A DNA stretch of 64,000 nucleotides from Cecembia calidifontis (GTDB lineage Bacteria > Bacteroidota > Bacteroidia > Cytophagales > Cyclobacteriaceae), in the NCBI RefSeq assembly GCF_004216715.1, contig NZ_SGXG01000001.1, forward strand, positions 1,550,001-1,614,000. Reading direction: 5' to 3'. Position 1 is the first letter of the stretch; every line of letters starts with the position of its first letter. Under the pieces are notes generated by a model. It was given only the letters and a program-made list of their open reading frames with translations, ran no database searches and was not told the DNA's origin. This document shows, one piece after another, positions 35,192-44,596 of the stretch. Position numbers and translations under genes: made by a program.

Positions 35192-36593
35192 ATGGCTTTT
35201 GTAGCAAATAATATTTTCCTGTTTTTTGAAATTTTTCTTTTAAAACTGGGACTTTTTCCAAAAAAGCTTCAAAAACACCATCTTCATCAACCACTACTTC
35301 CGGTAAATCGTTGCTGATGTTTTTATATGCCAGAGAAATTTCATGGAGGTTGTCGATTGAGTTGAGCAATTCCCGGGTAAGGTGATAATTGAGGTAAGGT
35401 GTAGCCTGTTTGGCATTTTCATAGTAAGCAAGGTCATCACTTAATACCAGAACTTTTTTGTTTTCGGTGATGCGGTGCTGCCCGCTTGGATATACCCCAT
35501 AGTCTCCAAGGTCTTCCTTTAAGGTTTTTACGGTCAGCCATCCTAAGCCTACGAGAGGTACTAAAATGAGAAAAGCAACACTTAATCCATTGTTGAGATT
35601 ACCTTTTTTCAAGGACAGAAACAACATGGAAATAAAGTATGTGAATGGGGCCAGCATGATAATAAACTGATAGGGGGCTCTCCTGTTGGTCAATAAAAAT
35701 GAAGCTGCGGCAAAGACAAAAAAGAACATCATCAATTGTACCTGCTTTTGCTGGTTTACAGTCAAAGATCTTAGAATAGCACCTAAGAATAGCCCTAGGA
35801 ATGAAAAAAGAATGGGTGAGGCATACAAAATAAAAATGTCCCTTAACCTGACATGAACATAGATGTCAGCTGTCCTGGCTGTGAGGATATATTTAGAAAC
35901 AAAGTCCGGTAGCGCGTCTTTCCAGAAATAGTAAACAGAACAAATCAAAATGGGCAAGAAATAACCCGAAAGTGAAATGAGAAGTTGTCTAAAAGTAAAG
36001 CCGCTGATAATGATGCCTACTATAATCATATACGGGAGAAAAAACACCAATGGGAAGTGGAAGCAAGCGGCTATTCCCAAAAAAATCCCTGTTAATAAAA
36101 CCGAATCACTGCCCTCTTTTTGCAGTACTGTTTGTGAGAAAAGTTGCCCTAATGCAAAGACAATAAAAGTACTGCCCATCAGTGCAGGGGATAAGATCAA
36201 GAGGTCAAAAGAAAGATGGACAAGGATTACACCAACGAAAGCAGGCACATAAGTTGTTTCTTCAAAAGACTTGTATTGGTTAAATAGGTAATTGATATAG
36301 GTTATCTGTAAAAGCAGGAACAAAGCAGCTAGAATTTTATTGGCCAATAGGCTTTTTCCAAAAAGTAGGTAAAGGCCCCAAAATACGGCAGCAGAAAATG
36401 GACCTGAATCATCCAAAATATCCCTGTACATCATTTTACCTTCTGACATGCGTTCACCAATCAGTAGCCAGATGATTTCTGGCTGTAGGACAGGAGGATT
36501 GAGAACAAACCAATAAATGCCGCTCAAAATCAGCATGATGCCTGCCACGGCCAGGAGGCGTAAAGGGTCATTTATTCTAAAAAAGCTTATCAA
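35190..36593 (-). CDS. Polytopic membrane protein of unknown function
   Basis: 467 residues with about eleven to twelve membrane helices. It begins MISFFRINDPLRLL, a start also seen in uncharacterised Bacteroidetes membrane proteins. A soluble C-terminal part of about 90 residues includes LVLSDDLAYYENAKQ. The early loop (EGKMMYRDILDDSGPFS) has an acidic pair of the sort found in membrane glycosyltransferases of the ArnT/GT39 type, but this is too weak for a call. It is divergent from rbfA and convergent with rpiB. Confidence 0.65.
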   Translation of the reverse strand: MISFFRINDPLRLLAVAGIMLILSGIYWFVLNPPVLQPEIIWLLIGERMSEGKMMYRDILDDSGPFSAAVFWGLYLLFGKSLLANKILAALFLLLQITYINYLFNQYKSFEETTYVPAFVGVILVHLSFDLLILSPALMGSTFIVFALGQLFSQTVLQKEGSDSVLLTGIFLGIAACFHFPLVFFLPYMIIVGIIISGFTFRQLLISLSGYFLPILICSVYYFWKDALPDFVSKYILTARTADIYVHVRLRDIFILYASPILFSFLGLFLGAILRSLTVNQQKQVQLMMFFFVFAAASFLLTNRRAPYQFIIMLAPFTYFISMLFLSLKKGNLNNGLSVAFLILVPLVGLGWLTVKTLKEDLGDYGVYPSGQHRITENKKVLVLSDDLAYYENAKQATPYLNYHLTRELLNSIDNLHEISLAYKNISNDLPEVVVDEDGVFEAFLEKVPVLKEKFQKTGKYYLLQKP

Positions 36594-36686
36594 AGCAATG
36601 AAGAAGGGCTATGTGAATACAATCAGATCGCACGAAATTAAAGGTTACGCATTTAATTCACTAAATTTGCGTCAATTAAATGAACT

Positions 36687-37067
36687 ATGGAAAGTAAAAG
36701 ACAGCAGAAATACAGCAAATTGATCCAAAAAGAGATTGGGGAGATATTTCAAAAGGAAGCCAAACACCTTTTGGGGACTTCCTTTGTGACTGTTTCCCGT
36801 GTAATTGTAAGTCCTGACCTGGGATTGGCAAAAGTTTACCTCAGTTTTTTATTGGAAAAGGATAAGCCTGTTTTTGATAAGCTTAATGAAAAAAAGAGCG
36901 AACTTAGGAAGCACCTTGGGAATAGGATAGGAAAAAGTGTGAGGATAGTTCCTGAAATCGCACTTTTCATGGATGATTCTGCCTCTTATGCCCAACATAT
37001 GGACAAAGTTATTTCATCATTGGACATTCCCGAGGCTTCCGATGAGGAGGAAGAGGAGGAGGATTAA
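36687..37067 (+). CDS. rbfA: Ribosome-binding factor A
   Basis: 126 residues, the usual size. It shows the RbfA pattern: SKLIQKEIGEIFQKE at the N-terminus, VTVSRVIVSPDLGLAKVYLSF in the middle (short elements VSPDLGLA and KVYLS), and R-K-x(5)-R-IVPEI-F-D near the end. It assists late 30S subunit maturation. The tail is strongly acidic (about ten Glu/Asp in a row). The LolC/E-like permease follows after 12 bases. Confidence 0.93.
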   Translation: MESKRQQKYSKLIQKEIGEIFQKEAKHLLGTSFVTVSRVIVSPDLGLAKVYLSFLLEKDKPVFDKLNEKKSELRKHLGNRIGKSVRIVPEIALFMDDSASYAQHMDKVISSLDIPEASDEEEEEED

Positions 37068-37079
37068 ATTTTAGGATCA

Positions 37080-38303
37080 TTGAACCTTTCATTTTTTATA
37101 GCATCCCGGTATTTCCGTAGCAAAAAGAAGCGGAATTTTATCACCATTCTGTCCCGTATATCCATGATTGGAGTTGCAGTGGGGACTATGGCCCTGGTCG
37201 TTGTTCTATCTGTTTTCAATGGACTGGAAGATCTTGTCAGGTCTCTGTATGCCTCTTTTGATGCGGAGCTTAAAATAGAAGCTGCGGCAGGGAAATCCTT
37301 TGAAGTGGAGGCTGCATGGCTGGAGTCCATACAAAATATAGAAGGGGTGGAAATCGTAACTGAGGTAATTGAGGACAATGCCTTATTTAAATACAGGGAT
37401 TACCAGCATTTGGCCAGGTTGAAAGGTGTTTCCGATAATTACCTGGATCATGGGAGGTTTGGAAGAGGTTATACCTGGGGGAACTTAGATCTTGGAACTT
37501 CCGGAAGGCCAAAAGCAATCATTGGAAGGGGTGTTGGTTTTTTCCTTTCCATGGACCTTGATAATGAATTCGAAATGTTACAAGTGTTTTATCCGAAAGC
37601 TCCAAGAAGTGCAGGGACGATTGATCCTTCCCAATTATACAATACTGGGGTTTTGCGCCCTGCAGCTTTTTTTAGTGTTGACAAAGAGTTCGATGACAAT
37701 TACATTATTGCTCCACTGGACTTTGTGGCAAGTCTCTTGAATTACGGATCAAGGAGAACAGCACTTGAAATCAAAGTAGGAGAAGGAGAAAATATTCAGA
37801 AGGTAAAAAAGAGGCTTAGGGCACATTTAGGGGAAGGATTTACTGTAAAAGATACAGATGAACAGCATGCCGGATTACTACGGACTATTAAAATTGAGAA
37901 GCTTTTTGTTTTTATAACTTTGAGTTTTATTCTGGCTGTAGCTTCTTTCAATATCTTTTTTTCGCTTTCCATGATGGCGATAGAAAAAAAGAAAGACACA
38001 GCGATTTTGTTTGCTATCGGGGCTAGGGAAAAATTGGTACGGAGTATTTATCTTAAACAAGGGGCTATTATTGCCTTTTCAGGTGCTTTGATTGGGCTTG
38101 TTTTAGGCTTTGTTCTGGTGTGGGCACAGGATACCTTCGGATTGGTTTCTTTGGGTATAGCTTCTTCGGTGATTGAAAATTACCCTGTAAAAATGGTTTG
38201 GACGGACTTTTTCTGGACAAGTGTAGCAGTGATAGCCATTACATTTCTTGCATCTTATAGGCCAGCCTTGATTGCTTCTAAGGTAAGGCCAAACGATTTA
38301 TAA
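37080..38303 (+). CDS. FtsX-like ABC transporter permease (LolC/LolE type)
   Basis: 407 residues from a TTG start, 12 bases after rbfA. One N-terminal membrane helix (about 20-45), a large periplasmic MacB-type domain (about 50-265), then three helices in the FtsX domain (270-400) with the conserved SLSMMAIEKKKDTAILFAIGA segment (elements EKKKD and AIGA). It resembles the permease of the lipoprotein-releasing Lol system, working with a LolD ATPase encoded elsewhere. It ends just before a hairpin. Confidence 0.88.
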   Translation: MNLSFFIASRYFRSKKKRNFITILSRISMIGVAVGTMALVVVLSVFNGLEDLVRSLYASFDAELKIEAAAGKSFEVEAAWLESIQNIEGVEIVTEVIEDNALFKYRDYQHLARLKGVSDNYLDHGRFGRGYTWGNLDLGTSGRPKAIIGRGVGFFLSMDLDNEFEMLQVFYPKAPRSAGTIDPSQLYNTGVLRPAAFFSVDKEFDDNYIIAPLDFVASLLNYGSRRTALEIKVGEGENIQKVKKRLRAHLGEGFTVKDTDEQHAGLLRTIKIEKLFVFITLSFILAVASFNIFFSLSMMAIEKKKDTAILFAIGAREKLVRSIYLKQGAIIAFSGALIGLVLGFVLVWAQDTFGLVSLGIASSVIENYPVKMVWTDFFWTSVAVIAITFLASYRPALIASKVRPNDL

Positions 38304-38308
38304 TGAAA

Positions 38309-38337
38309 AAAGCTGTGAAACAGAATCTCACAGCTTT
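38309..38337 (+). terminator. Hairpin after the FtsX-like permease gene
   Basis: Perfect 10-bp stem AAAGCTGTGA/TCACAGCTTT with a 9-base loop, six bases after the stop codon. It has only a short T run built into the stem. Confidence 0.65.
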
Positions 38338-38369
38338 AGTCAATTAACAATAAACCCAAAATAACCAGC

Positions 38370-38493
38370 TGTAGGAGAAGGATTCGAACCTCCACGGGGC
38401 GGTTAGGCAAGAACACAAGCTCCATGTTCGCTTTATTCCGGGATCCCCACCCCCGAGACAGGAGGGTTTGTCTGCCAGTTTCAACATCCTACA
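38370..38493 (-). tRNA. Unusual type II tRNA-like gene, copy 1 (124 nt)
   Basis: On the minus strand the sequence folds as a tRNA: acceptor TGTAGGA/TCCTACA, D arm TTG...CAA with TGG in the loop, anticodon stem CCCTC/GGGGG with loop CTGTCTC (anticodon position GTC), T arm GGAGG-TTCGAAT-CCTTC, discriminator G. Between anticodon and T arms is a variable region of about 54 nt, far longer than usual, itself able to pair (GGGG...CCCC, GAACA...TGTTC). The GTC triplet suggests Asp, but the D arm and long variable region are of Leu/Ser type. Identity is therefore left open. Confidence 0.6.
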
Positions 38494-38546
38494 GTATAAA
38501 ATTTTCAATTGCTACACAGCCCTTTGCTGTCCTTGTTTTTTATTGC

Positions 38547-38670
38547 TGTAGGAGAAGGATTCGAACCTCCACAGGGCAGTTAGGCAAGAACACGAGCTCC
38601 ATGTTCGCTTTATTCCGGAATCCCTACCCCCGAGACAGGAGGGCATGTCTGCCAATTTCAACATCCTACA
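38547..38670 (-). tRNA. Unusual type II tRNA-like gene, copy 2 (124 nt)
   Basis: Tandem copy of the 38370-38493 gene, same length and strand, differing at roughly ten bases. Acceptor, anticodon loop and T arm are unchanged. In the variable-region outer stem the pair changes are compensating (GGGG/CCCC becomes AGGG/CCCT), which supports the fold. The D-stem outer pair is lost here (T10-T25). Confidence 0.6.
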
Positions 38671-38964
38671 GTGTGTGAAGACCATTTGTCTTGTTTGATG
38701 ATTCAAAGTTAATAAAAGCTCGTTAAAATTAAAATTATTACAACAAAATTGATTAAAAAATACATATAATTTAACAAAAACTAATTTTAATTAACAAAAA
38801 CATAAAATGAAAGAGTTGTATCGTCTCTGAATTGAAAATTCTTCAATGCTGAGTTTGTTCATTTTTTCATCCAATATTATTCATACCTTGAAATATTGGT
38901 AAAGCCATGCATTTTTTTTAGGAAGTTTCAAAAAAAGTAAGGATGCCTGTATGTCTATTAAATT

Positions 38965-39345
38965 TTATTTCCGCCGCTTTTTAAAGTTTACAAATAGAGA
39001 TAATGCCAGTGCCATCAGTGCCAAGCCCAATGTCAGGGCATTTACCAAATCGGTTGCCAAGTTTAGGCTCAATACTCTTTGCATCAAATAGGCAATGTAG
39101 GAATGAGGTAAATTCTGTTTTCCCATTTTGCTTAAGATTTCCCAATGCCAATCTGTTAAGGGACAGTAGCCCCAGCCATACCAAATTCCTAAAACTATCC
39201 AGGAAGCGAAAGTGAGCGAGATGCTTACCAAATGCCATTTTCTTAGGGGTTTCCAAGCCCATCCGAAGAGGTTGAATACTATCAAAGCGGAATGAAAGCA
39301 GGTAAAAAAAATGTCCCCTATATTTAAAAAGAAGGATTCGTTCAT
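38965..39345 (-). CDS. DUF2784 membrane protein
   Basis: 126 residues, four membrane helices. The motif YCPLTDWHWE between helices 2 and 3 and the HSALIVFNLFGW segment in helix 1 are typical of the DUF2784 family. The function is not known. It is monocistronic, preceded by a long AT-rich region shared with the divergent gene at 39728. Confidence 0.75.
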   Translation of the reverse strand: MNESFFLNIGDIFFTCFHSALIVFNLFGWAWKPLRKWHLVSISLTFASWIVLGIWYGWGYCPLTDWHWEILSKMGKQNLPHSYIAYLMQRVLSLNLATDLVNALTLGLALMALALSLFVNFKKRRK

Positions 39346-39727
39346 TTCAATAACTGTGACTGGGAATTGAATTTAATGAAATATTTTTCAATCCTCGATA
39401 GAATTCAATTTTAGGGCTCTAATTTCTTTGCTTGGGGATGAAGGGCAATTTATTCATGTCAAACACCAAAAAAACATAGTGCTTTTGATTGAGTTACATA
39501 TAAAAAGTGATATGAAGTAGTATAATAGGAATAAATCAGCATATTATGATCCAAAAAAATAAGGAAATGTATTGAATTTGTTTAATTTGTGTTGATAAAA
39601 TGCATGAAATTTTTCACAATTTTTTGTATTTAGTTGTTAAAAAAGGCATATTTATTGCTGTTAGATCAGTGTTGACAATTCCTTAGATTGAGTAGGTATA
39701 AAATAAGTACAAATTCACCTATAGCCA
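39346..39727. other. AT-rich intergenic stretch
   Basis: No gene is seen. It separates two divergent genes and so should hold both promoters. A TTGACA-like hexamer (39671) with TATAAAAT-like sequence (39697) lies upstream of the 39728 gene, but Bacteroidetes promoters usually differ from this pattern. Confidence 0.4.
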
Positions 39728-40324
39728 ATGAAAAATAAACTGTTTATCGCCCTTTTTACTTTTTGTTTGTTTTCCCATTTATTAAATGCACAGGAACAAG
39801 AGAATACTGGATCGCTCAATAGTGGGACTATTACAAGCCAGTTTGATTACCTCAATTCCATATCCAATAATTATCAGGATTACAAGGTGGTAAAGAAAGT
39901 GCATTTGGATAAAATCCGACAGAATGTTACGGATTCGCTGAATGTATTCAAAAATGAATTGATTTCCCTAAAACAGGAACTGAAAGAACGGCAAGGTGAA
40001 ATTTCTGATTTACAGGCTCAGATGTCTGATCTCAGGGAGCAATTGGAAAGTGCGGAAAAAGCAAGGGATAGCTTTGCTTTTTTAGGAATTCCTATCCACA
40101 AATCAGCCTATAACAGTATGATGTGGGCCATAGTTGCCTTACTTACAGGTGCGTTTTTGTTTTTCCTGTATAAATTCAGTCAGAGTCATAAAGTGATTTC
40201 CAAGGCAAGAAAAGATCTGGAAGAAACAAGGGAAGAATTTGACCAGCATAGAAAGAATACCCTGGAAAGAGAGAGGAAGCTCAAACGCGAGTTAGTGGAT
40301 GCTTTGAATCAAAAAGCGATTTAA
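39728..40324 (+). CDS. Exported coiled-coil membrane protein, unknown function
   Basis: 198 residues. A signal peptide ends LNAQ (residue about 21). A coiled coil of about 60 residues (70-125, LKQELKERQGEISDLQAQM type heptads) is followed by one membrane helix (about 133-152) and a second charged coiled coil to the C-terminus. This topology (coiled coil outside, helix, coiled coil inside) is common in Bacteroidetes proteins of no known function, sometimes misnamed as a tRNA methyltransferase. It has its own terminator. Confidence 0.7.
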   Translation: MKNKLFIALFTFCLFSHLLNAQEQENTGSLNSGTITSQFDYLNSISNNYQDYKVVKKVHLDKIRQNVTDSLNVFKNELISLKQELKERQGEISDLQAQMSDLREQLESAEKARDSFAFLGIPIHKSAYNSMMWAIVALLTGAFLFFLYKFSQSHKVISKARKDLEETREEFDQHRKNTLERERKLKRELVDALNQKAI

Positions 40325-40350
40325 TAATAAAAAACCAAAAGTACTGTATG

Positions 40351-40379
40351 GCCTGGCTTGTCCAGGCTTTTCCTTTTCC
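40351..40379 (+). terminator. Rho-independent terminator
   Basis: Stem GCCTGG/CCAGGC with a 5-base loop followed by TTTTCCTTTTCC, 26 bases after the stop at 40324. Confidence 0.7.
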
Positions 40380-40400
40380 AAGACTTTCTTAAATTTGGTT

Positions 40401-40973
40401 ATGAAGAAAATCACGGTCTATTGTGGCTCAAATAAAGGAAAGAATCCCATTTTTGCCGAGGGGGCTTTGGCCCTGGCAAATGAAATGATTAAAAGGGACC
40501 TCTCCTTGGTATATGGAGCTGGGAATGTTGGTCTTATGGGTGTAATTGCAGATGCCATGCTGGAGGCGGGGAAAAATGTCTATGGGGTGATTCCTCAAAA
40601 GCTTGTGGATATTGAGGTGGCACATCAGGGATGTACGGAACTGACAGTGGTAGAAACCATGCGAGACAGAAAATGGCTCATGGCTGAGAAAGGGGATGGC
40701 TTTATTGCCATGCCAGGAGGGATTGGAACCTTTGAAGAACTTTTTGAGATCATGACCTTAAACCAATTGGCCTATATCCGTAAACCCTTGGCTTTGTATA
40801 ATGTAAATGGGTATTATGAAGGCCTTTTGCAGTTTTTAAAACATGCTGTAAAGGAAGGGTTCCTACATCAGGCCCAATTGGACCTGCTTATTGTAGGGGA
40901 TAACCCTGCTGTAATTTTAGATAAAATGGCTGCTTTTGAGCCAACTTTTATCGAAAAGTGGGAAGTGAAATAA
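40401..40973 (+). CDS. LOG family protein (nucleotide 5'-monophosphate phosphoribohydrolase)
   Basis: 190 residues from ATG 40401 (MKKITVYCGSN). Rossmann-type fold with the family motifs MRDRKWLM and PGGIGTFEELFE (PGGxGTxxE), plus YGAGNVGLMG. Members release free adenine-type bases from nucleoside 5'-monophosphates; in plants and some bacteria this activates cytokinins. In Bacteroidetes the physiological role is unclear. The alternative start at 40395 adds two residues. Confidence 0.9.
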   Translation: MKKITVYCGSNKGKNPIFAEGALALANEMIKRDLSLVYGAGNVGLMGVIADAMLEAGKNVYGVIPQKLVDIEVAHQGCTELTVVETMRDRKWLMAEKGDGFIAMPGGIGTFEELFEIMTLNQLAYIRKPLALYNVNGYYEGLLQFLKHAVKEGFLHQAQLDLLIVGDNPAVILDKMAAFEPTFIEKWEVK

Positions 40974-41130
40974 GGAATAAACCGAAGAATTGTCTTTTTT
41001 TAAAACTGTCAATTTGCTGCTTTTCTTCTGCAAAGAATAGATCCGAAAAAAGCTTCCCATATTTTTTAAAACAAAGCCGAAAATTTTCTTTAAGGATTCC
41101 TATATTTAAGAAAATAAAATGGAATAAAAG

Positions 41131-42969
41131 TTGCCTTTCCTCGATAAAATCAGATTTTTTAGCCGCAAAATTAAGCGGTTCCTATCTCCGGAAAGGTTTG
41201 CTTTAGCGCCCATTTGGATCCAGTTGATTGCCATTTTTATCACAAGTGCCACAGTAATATTTTTGCTTTCCCCATTTTTGGGAGGTTTACCAAGTAGCTA
41301 TAGGATTTTTGCTGATCCAGCTTATTACGCAGATGCAAAAGGACCAGTTCAGATTGCAACAGGCCTGGTTCAGGTAATCATTGGACTTGTTCTTTTTTCA
41401 TTTATCATTTCTGTTTTGTCTGCTGCGCTGATTAAACTCATAGAAAACATCAAGAGCGGTTCACTCCCTTACAAAAAAGGGGGTCACATTCTTTTTGTTA
41501 ACTATAACATCAAGTTGCTGATGATTTTGGACCAAATCAATATCAGAGCAAGAGAAAAGGGCGTCCTGGAAGATGTGGTATTGCTTTTTCATGAACCTGC
41601 CAAGGTACTTGCTTTTAGGGCCCAATTTGATAAGCGTAGATGGGAAAACCTGGATATTTTTATCAGGCAGGGGGATGTCATGTCCTTTCAGACATTTGAA
41701 AGGTTATCCATTCAACTGGCAAAGGCCCTGGTAATTTTGTCTCCTGATGATTTTGAAAATTCCTTTGATTCAGACAATTTCAACCTCAAGATACTCACCA
41801 ACCTCACCAATAATCTTCCTTTTTTTAATCATTTAAAAGAAAGACAGGAAAAAGGTAGCCCGGTCAAATGCTCTATTGAACTTTCTACTCATCAAGATGC
41901 CAGAAAGATTGCATTAAATCTCTCCCATTATAAATCAGGCAACCTCTTTGCAGTGATCACACCGGGAGATGTGATTGGAAGCATCATTGCAAGGGCGAAA
42001 GTCGATCCGGTTTATTACAAGGTGTTTTTTGAGATTTTGTCCGCAGATGGTTCTACCATCCATTTTATCGATCCCAAACAGTTTGGTGAGATCAGCAAGT
42101 TTGAGCAAATGCCATTTGAGCAGCTGTTATTTAGTTTTAAGGGAGGCACTTTGATTGGGTTTTCCAAAGCGGATGAGCTAGGGAATTTTCAAATAGATCT
42201 CTGTTCGTTTGGAAATAGATTTAGTAAAGGTTGCTGGTTTATTTTTTTGACAAATAACGTGAAGCAAATAAAATTCCAGTTGTCCGGTTTTACAAAATTG
42301 CCAGACAAAAGAAATGATATCATTCCGCCAAAGGAAGAGGTGAGCAAGCGGATCTGTGTCATCGGAGACGCCTGGAATTTGGAAAATATAGGAGATTTCA
42401 TCGACAGGAAAAGCAGAAAGGCCCTTCAAGAGTCTCAACACGTGTTTGAATCTAAGGCGGATTATTTCTCCGAAGAATTCTTGCAAAAAATTCAAGAAGG
42501 TAATTTTGATAACATAGTCGTCAACTTAGATGATGAACTTGGCTTCAGGTTGACGATGTTGCTGGTTGCTGCACATAAGGATGATGCCCAGTTTTTGACA
42601 AAAATCATCACCATTTTAGGTGATCCTGTAACGGAACAGTTGCTTAATACAACTTTACTGGGGTGCAATACCGTGCTTTCACATAAACTTTCCTCCAGAT
42701 ACATTGCACAACTTGCCTTTCAGAAAAACCTGGAACAGATTTTTTCCGAATTGGCATTTACGGAGGGTTCCGAATTCAATCTATTGGAGGTAGGGAAACA
42801 CATTTCTTCTGATCTTTTAAAGGATATGGATGAGGTCAAAAGACTTCTTGCGGCCCATGAAATGATTTACTTAGGTACTGTGAATGAGGAAAAAAATGTG
42901 GTTTTAGAAGCGGAAATTTTTCAAAGTACCAAGCAGCTCCTTGTTTTGAGCAGGGGTGAAATTACCTGA
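41131..42969 (+). CDS. CASTOR/POLLUX-like ion channel with RCK-type domains
   Basis: 612 residues from a TTG start. Two strong membrane helices near the N-terminus (about 30-52 and 80-105) with a pore-loop-like stretch between them. A large cytoplasmic region follows, with Rossmann-type strands (GHILFVNYN, RICVIGDAW) separated by about 250 residues, as in proteins with two RCK domains. Overall order and size match the CASTOR/POLLUX/DMI1-like family, which in plants are nuclear ion channels. The ion and gating ligand here are unknown. It is monocistronic. Confidence 0.72.
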   Translation: MPFLDKIRFFSRKIKRFLSPERFALAPIWIQLIAIFITSATVIFLLSPFLGGLPSSYRIFADPAYYADAKGPVQIATGLVQVIIGLVLFSFIISVLSAALIKLIENIKSGSLPYKKGGHILFVNYNIKLLMILDQINIRAREKGVLEDVVLLFHEPAKVLAFRAQFDKRRWENLDIFIRQGDVMSFQTFERLSIQLAKALVILSPDDFENSFDSDNFNLKILTNLTNNLPFFNHLKERQEKGSPVKCSIELSTHQDARKIALNLSHYKSGNLFAVITPGDVIGSIIARAKVDPVYYKVFFEILSADGSTIHFIDPKQFGEISKFEQMPFEQLLFSFKGGTLIGFSKADELGNFQIDLCSFGNRFSKGCWFIFLTNNVKQIKFQLSGFTKLPDKRNDIIPPKEEVSKRICVIGDAWNLENIGDFIDRKSRKALQESQHVFESKADYFSEEFLQKIQEGNFDNIVVNLDDELGFRLTMLLVAAHKDDAQFLTKIITILGDPVTEQLLNTTLLGCNTVLSHKLSSRYIAQLAFQKNLEQIFSELAFTEGSEFNLLEVGKHISSDLLKDMDEVKRLLAAHEMIYLGTVNEEKNVVLEAEIFQSTKQLLVLSRGEIT

Positions 42970-43054
42970 CCACCAACCCCATCTTTTCTATAATTCCCTA
43001 TGGGCTGGAACTGGGGAAATAGAACTGGTATGCCCCAGAAGAAGATTGGTTTTT

Positions 43055-43543
43055 TTATTTTGATTGTTTTGCTGACAATAGCTGCATCAGCTCTTCCAGG
43101 AAAATTTTGTCATTTTGATCAAAATCATCCAATTGGTCACTGTCCACATCCAGAACACACCAAACCTTTCCATCTTTTATTCCGGGAACCACAATTTCAG
43201 ATTTTGACGCAGAACTACATGCAATATGTCCTGGGAAAAGATCTACATCTGGAACCAATTGGGTACGGGATTCCTTCCATGCTGTTCCGCACACCCCTTT
43301 TCCAAATGAGATTCTTGTGCATGCCAAAGGACCCTGAAAAGGACCCAGTACCAGTTCATTGTCTTTGACCAGGTAGAAACCTACCCAAAAAAAGCCAAAA
43401 GCTTCTTTCAACACCGCAGCAACATTGGCAAGGTTGGCATAAAGGTCAGTTTCGCCGCTAATCAATGCTTCAATTTGTGGGAGTATGGCCTGGTAAATTC
43501 CGGCTTTGTCAGTTTCTTTGGGTATGTACAATGATTCTGCCAT
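43055..43543 (-). CDS. GAF-domain free methionine-(R)-sulfoxide reductase
   Basis: 162 residues from ATG 43543 (MAESLYIP); a start at 43549 adds two residues. A single GAF domain with the three redox cysteines of the fRMsr family: GPLACTRI, GKGVCGTAW and HIACSSASKSE. It reduces free Met-(R)-sulfoxide in the cytoplasm. It follows ribD by nine bases on the same strand and may be cotranscribed. The overlapping plus-strand frame (43000-43368) is antisense noise. Confidence 0.88.
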   Translation of the reverse strand: MAESLYIPKETDKAGIYQAILPQIEALISGETDLYANLANVAAVLKEAFGFFWVGFYLVKDNELVLGPFQGPLACTRISFGKGVCGTAWKESRTQLVPDVDLFPGHIACSSASKSEIVVPGIKDGKVWCVLDVDSDQLDDFDQNDKIFLEELMQLLSAKQSK

Positions 43544-43558
43544 GATCAATTTTTTTAT

Positions 43559-44596
43559 TTAACGTTTGGGTTTGGGATGCCAAATAGTAAGAAGGTCACC
43601 CTGAATATCATATTGCTTCCCAACCTGTCCCGAGATTACTGGGCTGGGTATTCCTTTGCCAAAGGCAATATTTCCTGTAAAAACACGTGCTTCATCCCAA
43701 AGTTCCTTGTCTATAAATTTTTTGAGCACTTGCGCGCCTCCTTCTACTATGAGGCTCTGTATTTTTCTTTTGTAAAGATCCTCTAAAATATCCTCCAGGT
43801 CAAAAGCTTCTTTGAGCCGGACTTTTTCAGATTGAGGGCCTAGCTCATCTTTTTCCTGATTATAGCACAAGGTATGTTGGGTACCGTCAAAAAGGAATAA
43901 TTCCTGATTCAATTTCAAATGGCGGTCAATCACCACACGGATGGGGTTTTCCCCAGTCCAGTCCCTGACATTGAGTTTGGGGTTGTCATATTGTGCCGTC
44001 AAAGTCCCCACCATGATCGCATCTTCTTCCGATCTCCACTTATGGACCAGTTGTCTGCTATAGGGATTGCTGATCCACTTGGAATCGTAATTTTCTCTGG
44101 CAACAAAGCCATCCAATGTCTGGGCCCACTTGAGGATAATGTAAGGCCGCTTTTTTTCCATAAAAGTAAAAAAGCGGACATTTTGTGCTCTCACCTTTTC
44201 ATTAAGCACGCCACTTATTACTTCTATTCCTGCTTTTTGTAGTATTTGAATGCCTTTGCCACCTACCAAGGGATTGGAATCCACTGCACCGATGACCACT
44301 TTTTTTATACCTACATCCAACAATAAGTTTGCGCATGGAGGTGTTTTCCCCCAATGTGCGCAGGGCTCCAAGCTCACATAGCCTGTGGAAGTTTTAATCA
44401 AATCCGGATTTTGAACAGCACGGATGGCATTGGGCTCAGCATGTGGTCCTCCATAATATTCATGATATCCCTCCCCAATAATGATTCCATCATGGACAAT
44501 AACACAGCCCACCATTGGATTAGGGCTAACTTTCCCTCTACCTAATTCCGCCAATTCAATGGCCCTGAGCATGTATTTGTCATGAACATCCAACAT
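43559..44596 (-). CDS. ribD: Bifunctional riboflavin biosynthesis protein RibD
   Basis: 345 residues. Deaminase domain (1-145): zinc ligands in GPHAEPNA and EPCAHWGKTPPC. Reductase domain (150-340): WAQTLDGFVA, NPIRVVIDR and IVEGGAQVLKKF. It catalyses the two steps after GTP cyclohydrolase II in riboflavin synthesis. The start codon overlaps by one base with the stop of the DUF4382 lipoprotein gene upstream. Confidence 0.95.
   Translation of the reverse strand: MLDVHDKYMLRAIELAELGRGKVSPNPMVGCVIVHDGIIIGEGYHEYYGGPHAEPNAIRAVQNPDLIKTSTGYVSLEPCAHWGKTPPCANLLLDVGIKKVVIGAVDSNPLVGGKGIQILQKAGIEVISGVLNEKVRAQNVRFFTFMEKKRPYIILKWAQTLDGFVARENYDSKWISNPYSRQLVHKWRSEEDAIMVGTLTAQYDNPKLNVRDWTGENPIRVVIDRHLKLNQELFLFDGTQHTLCYNQEKDELGPQSEKVRLKEAFDLEDILEDLYKRKIQSLIVEGGAQVLKKFIDKELWDEARVFTGNIAFGKGIPSPVISGQVGKQYDIQGDLLTIWHPKPKR

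Noticed and set aside
38424..38678. 84-codon plus-strand frame across the two tRNA-like genes
   Set aside because: It repeats itself because the tRNA-like genes are duplicated; the RNA fold explains the conservation better than a protein.
43000..43368. 122-codon plus-strand frame near 43 kb
   Set aside because: Antisense of the free-methionine-sulfoxide reductase gene, which has all family cysteines.
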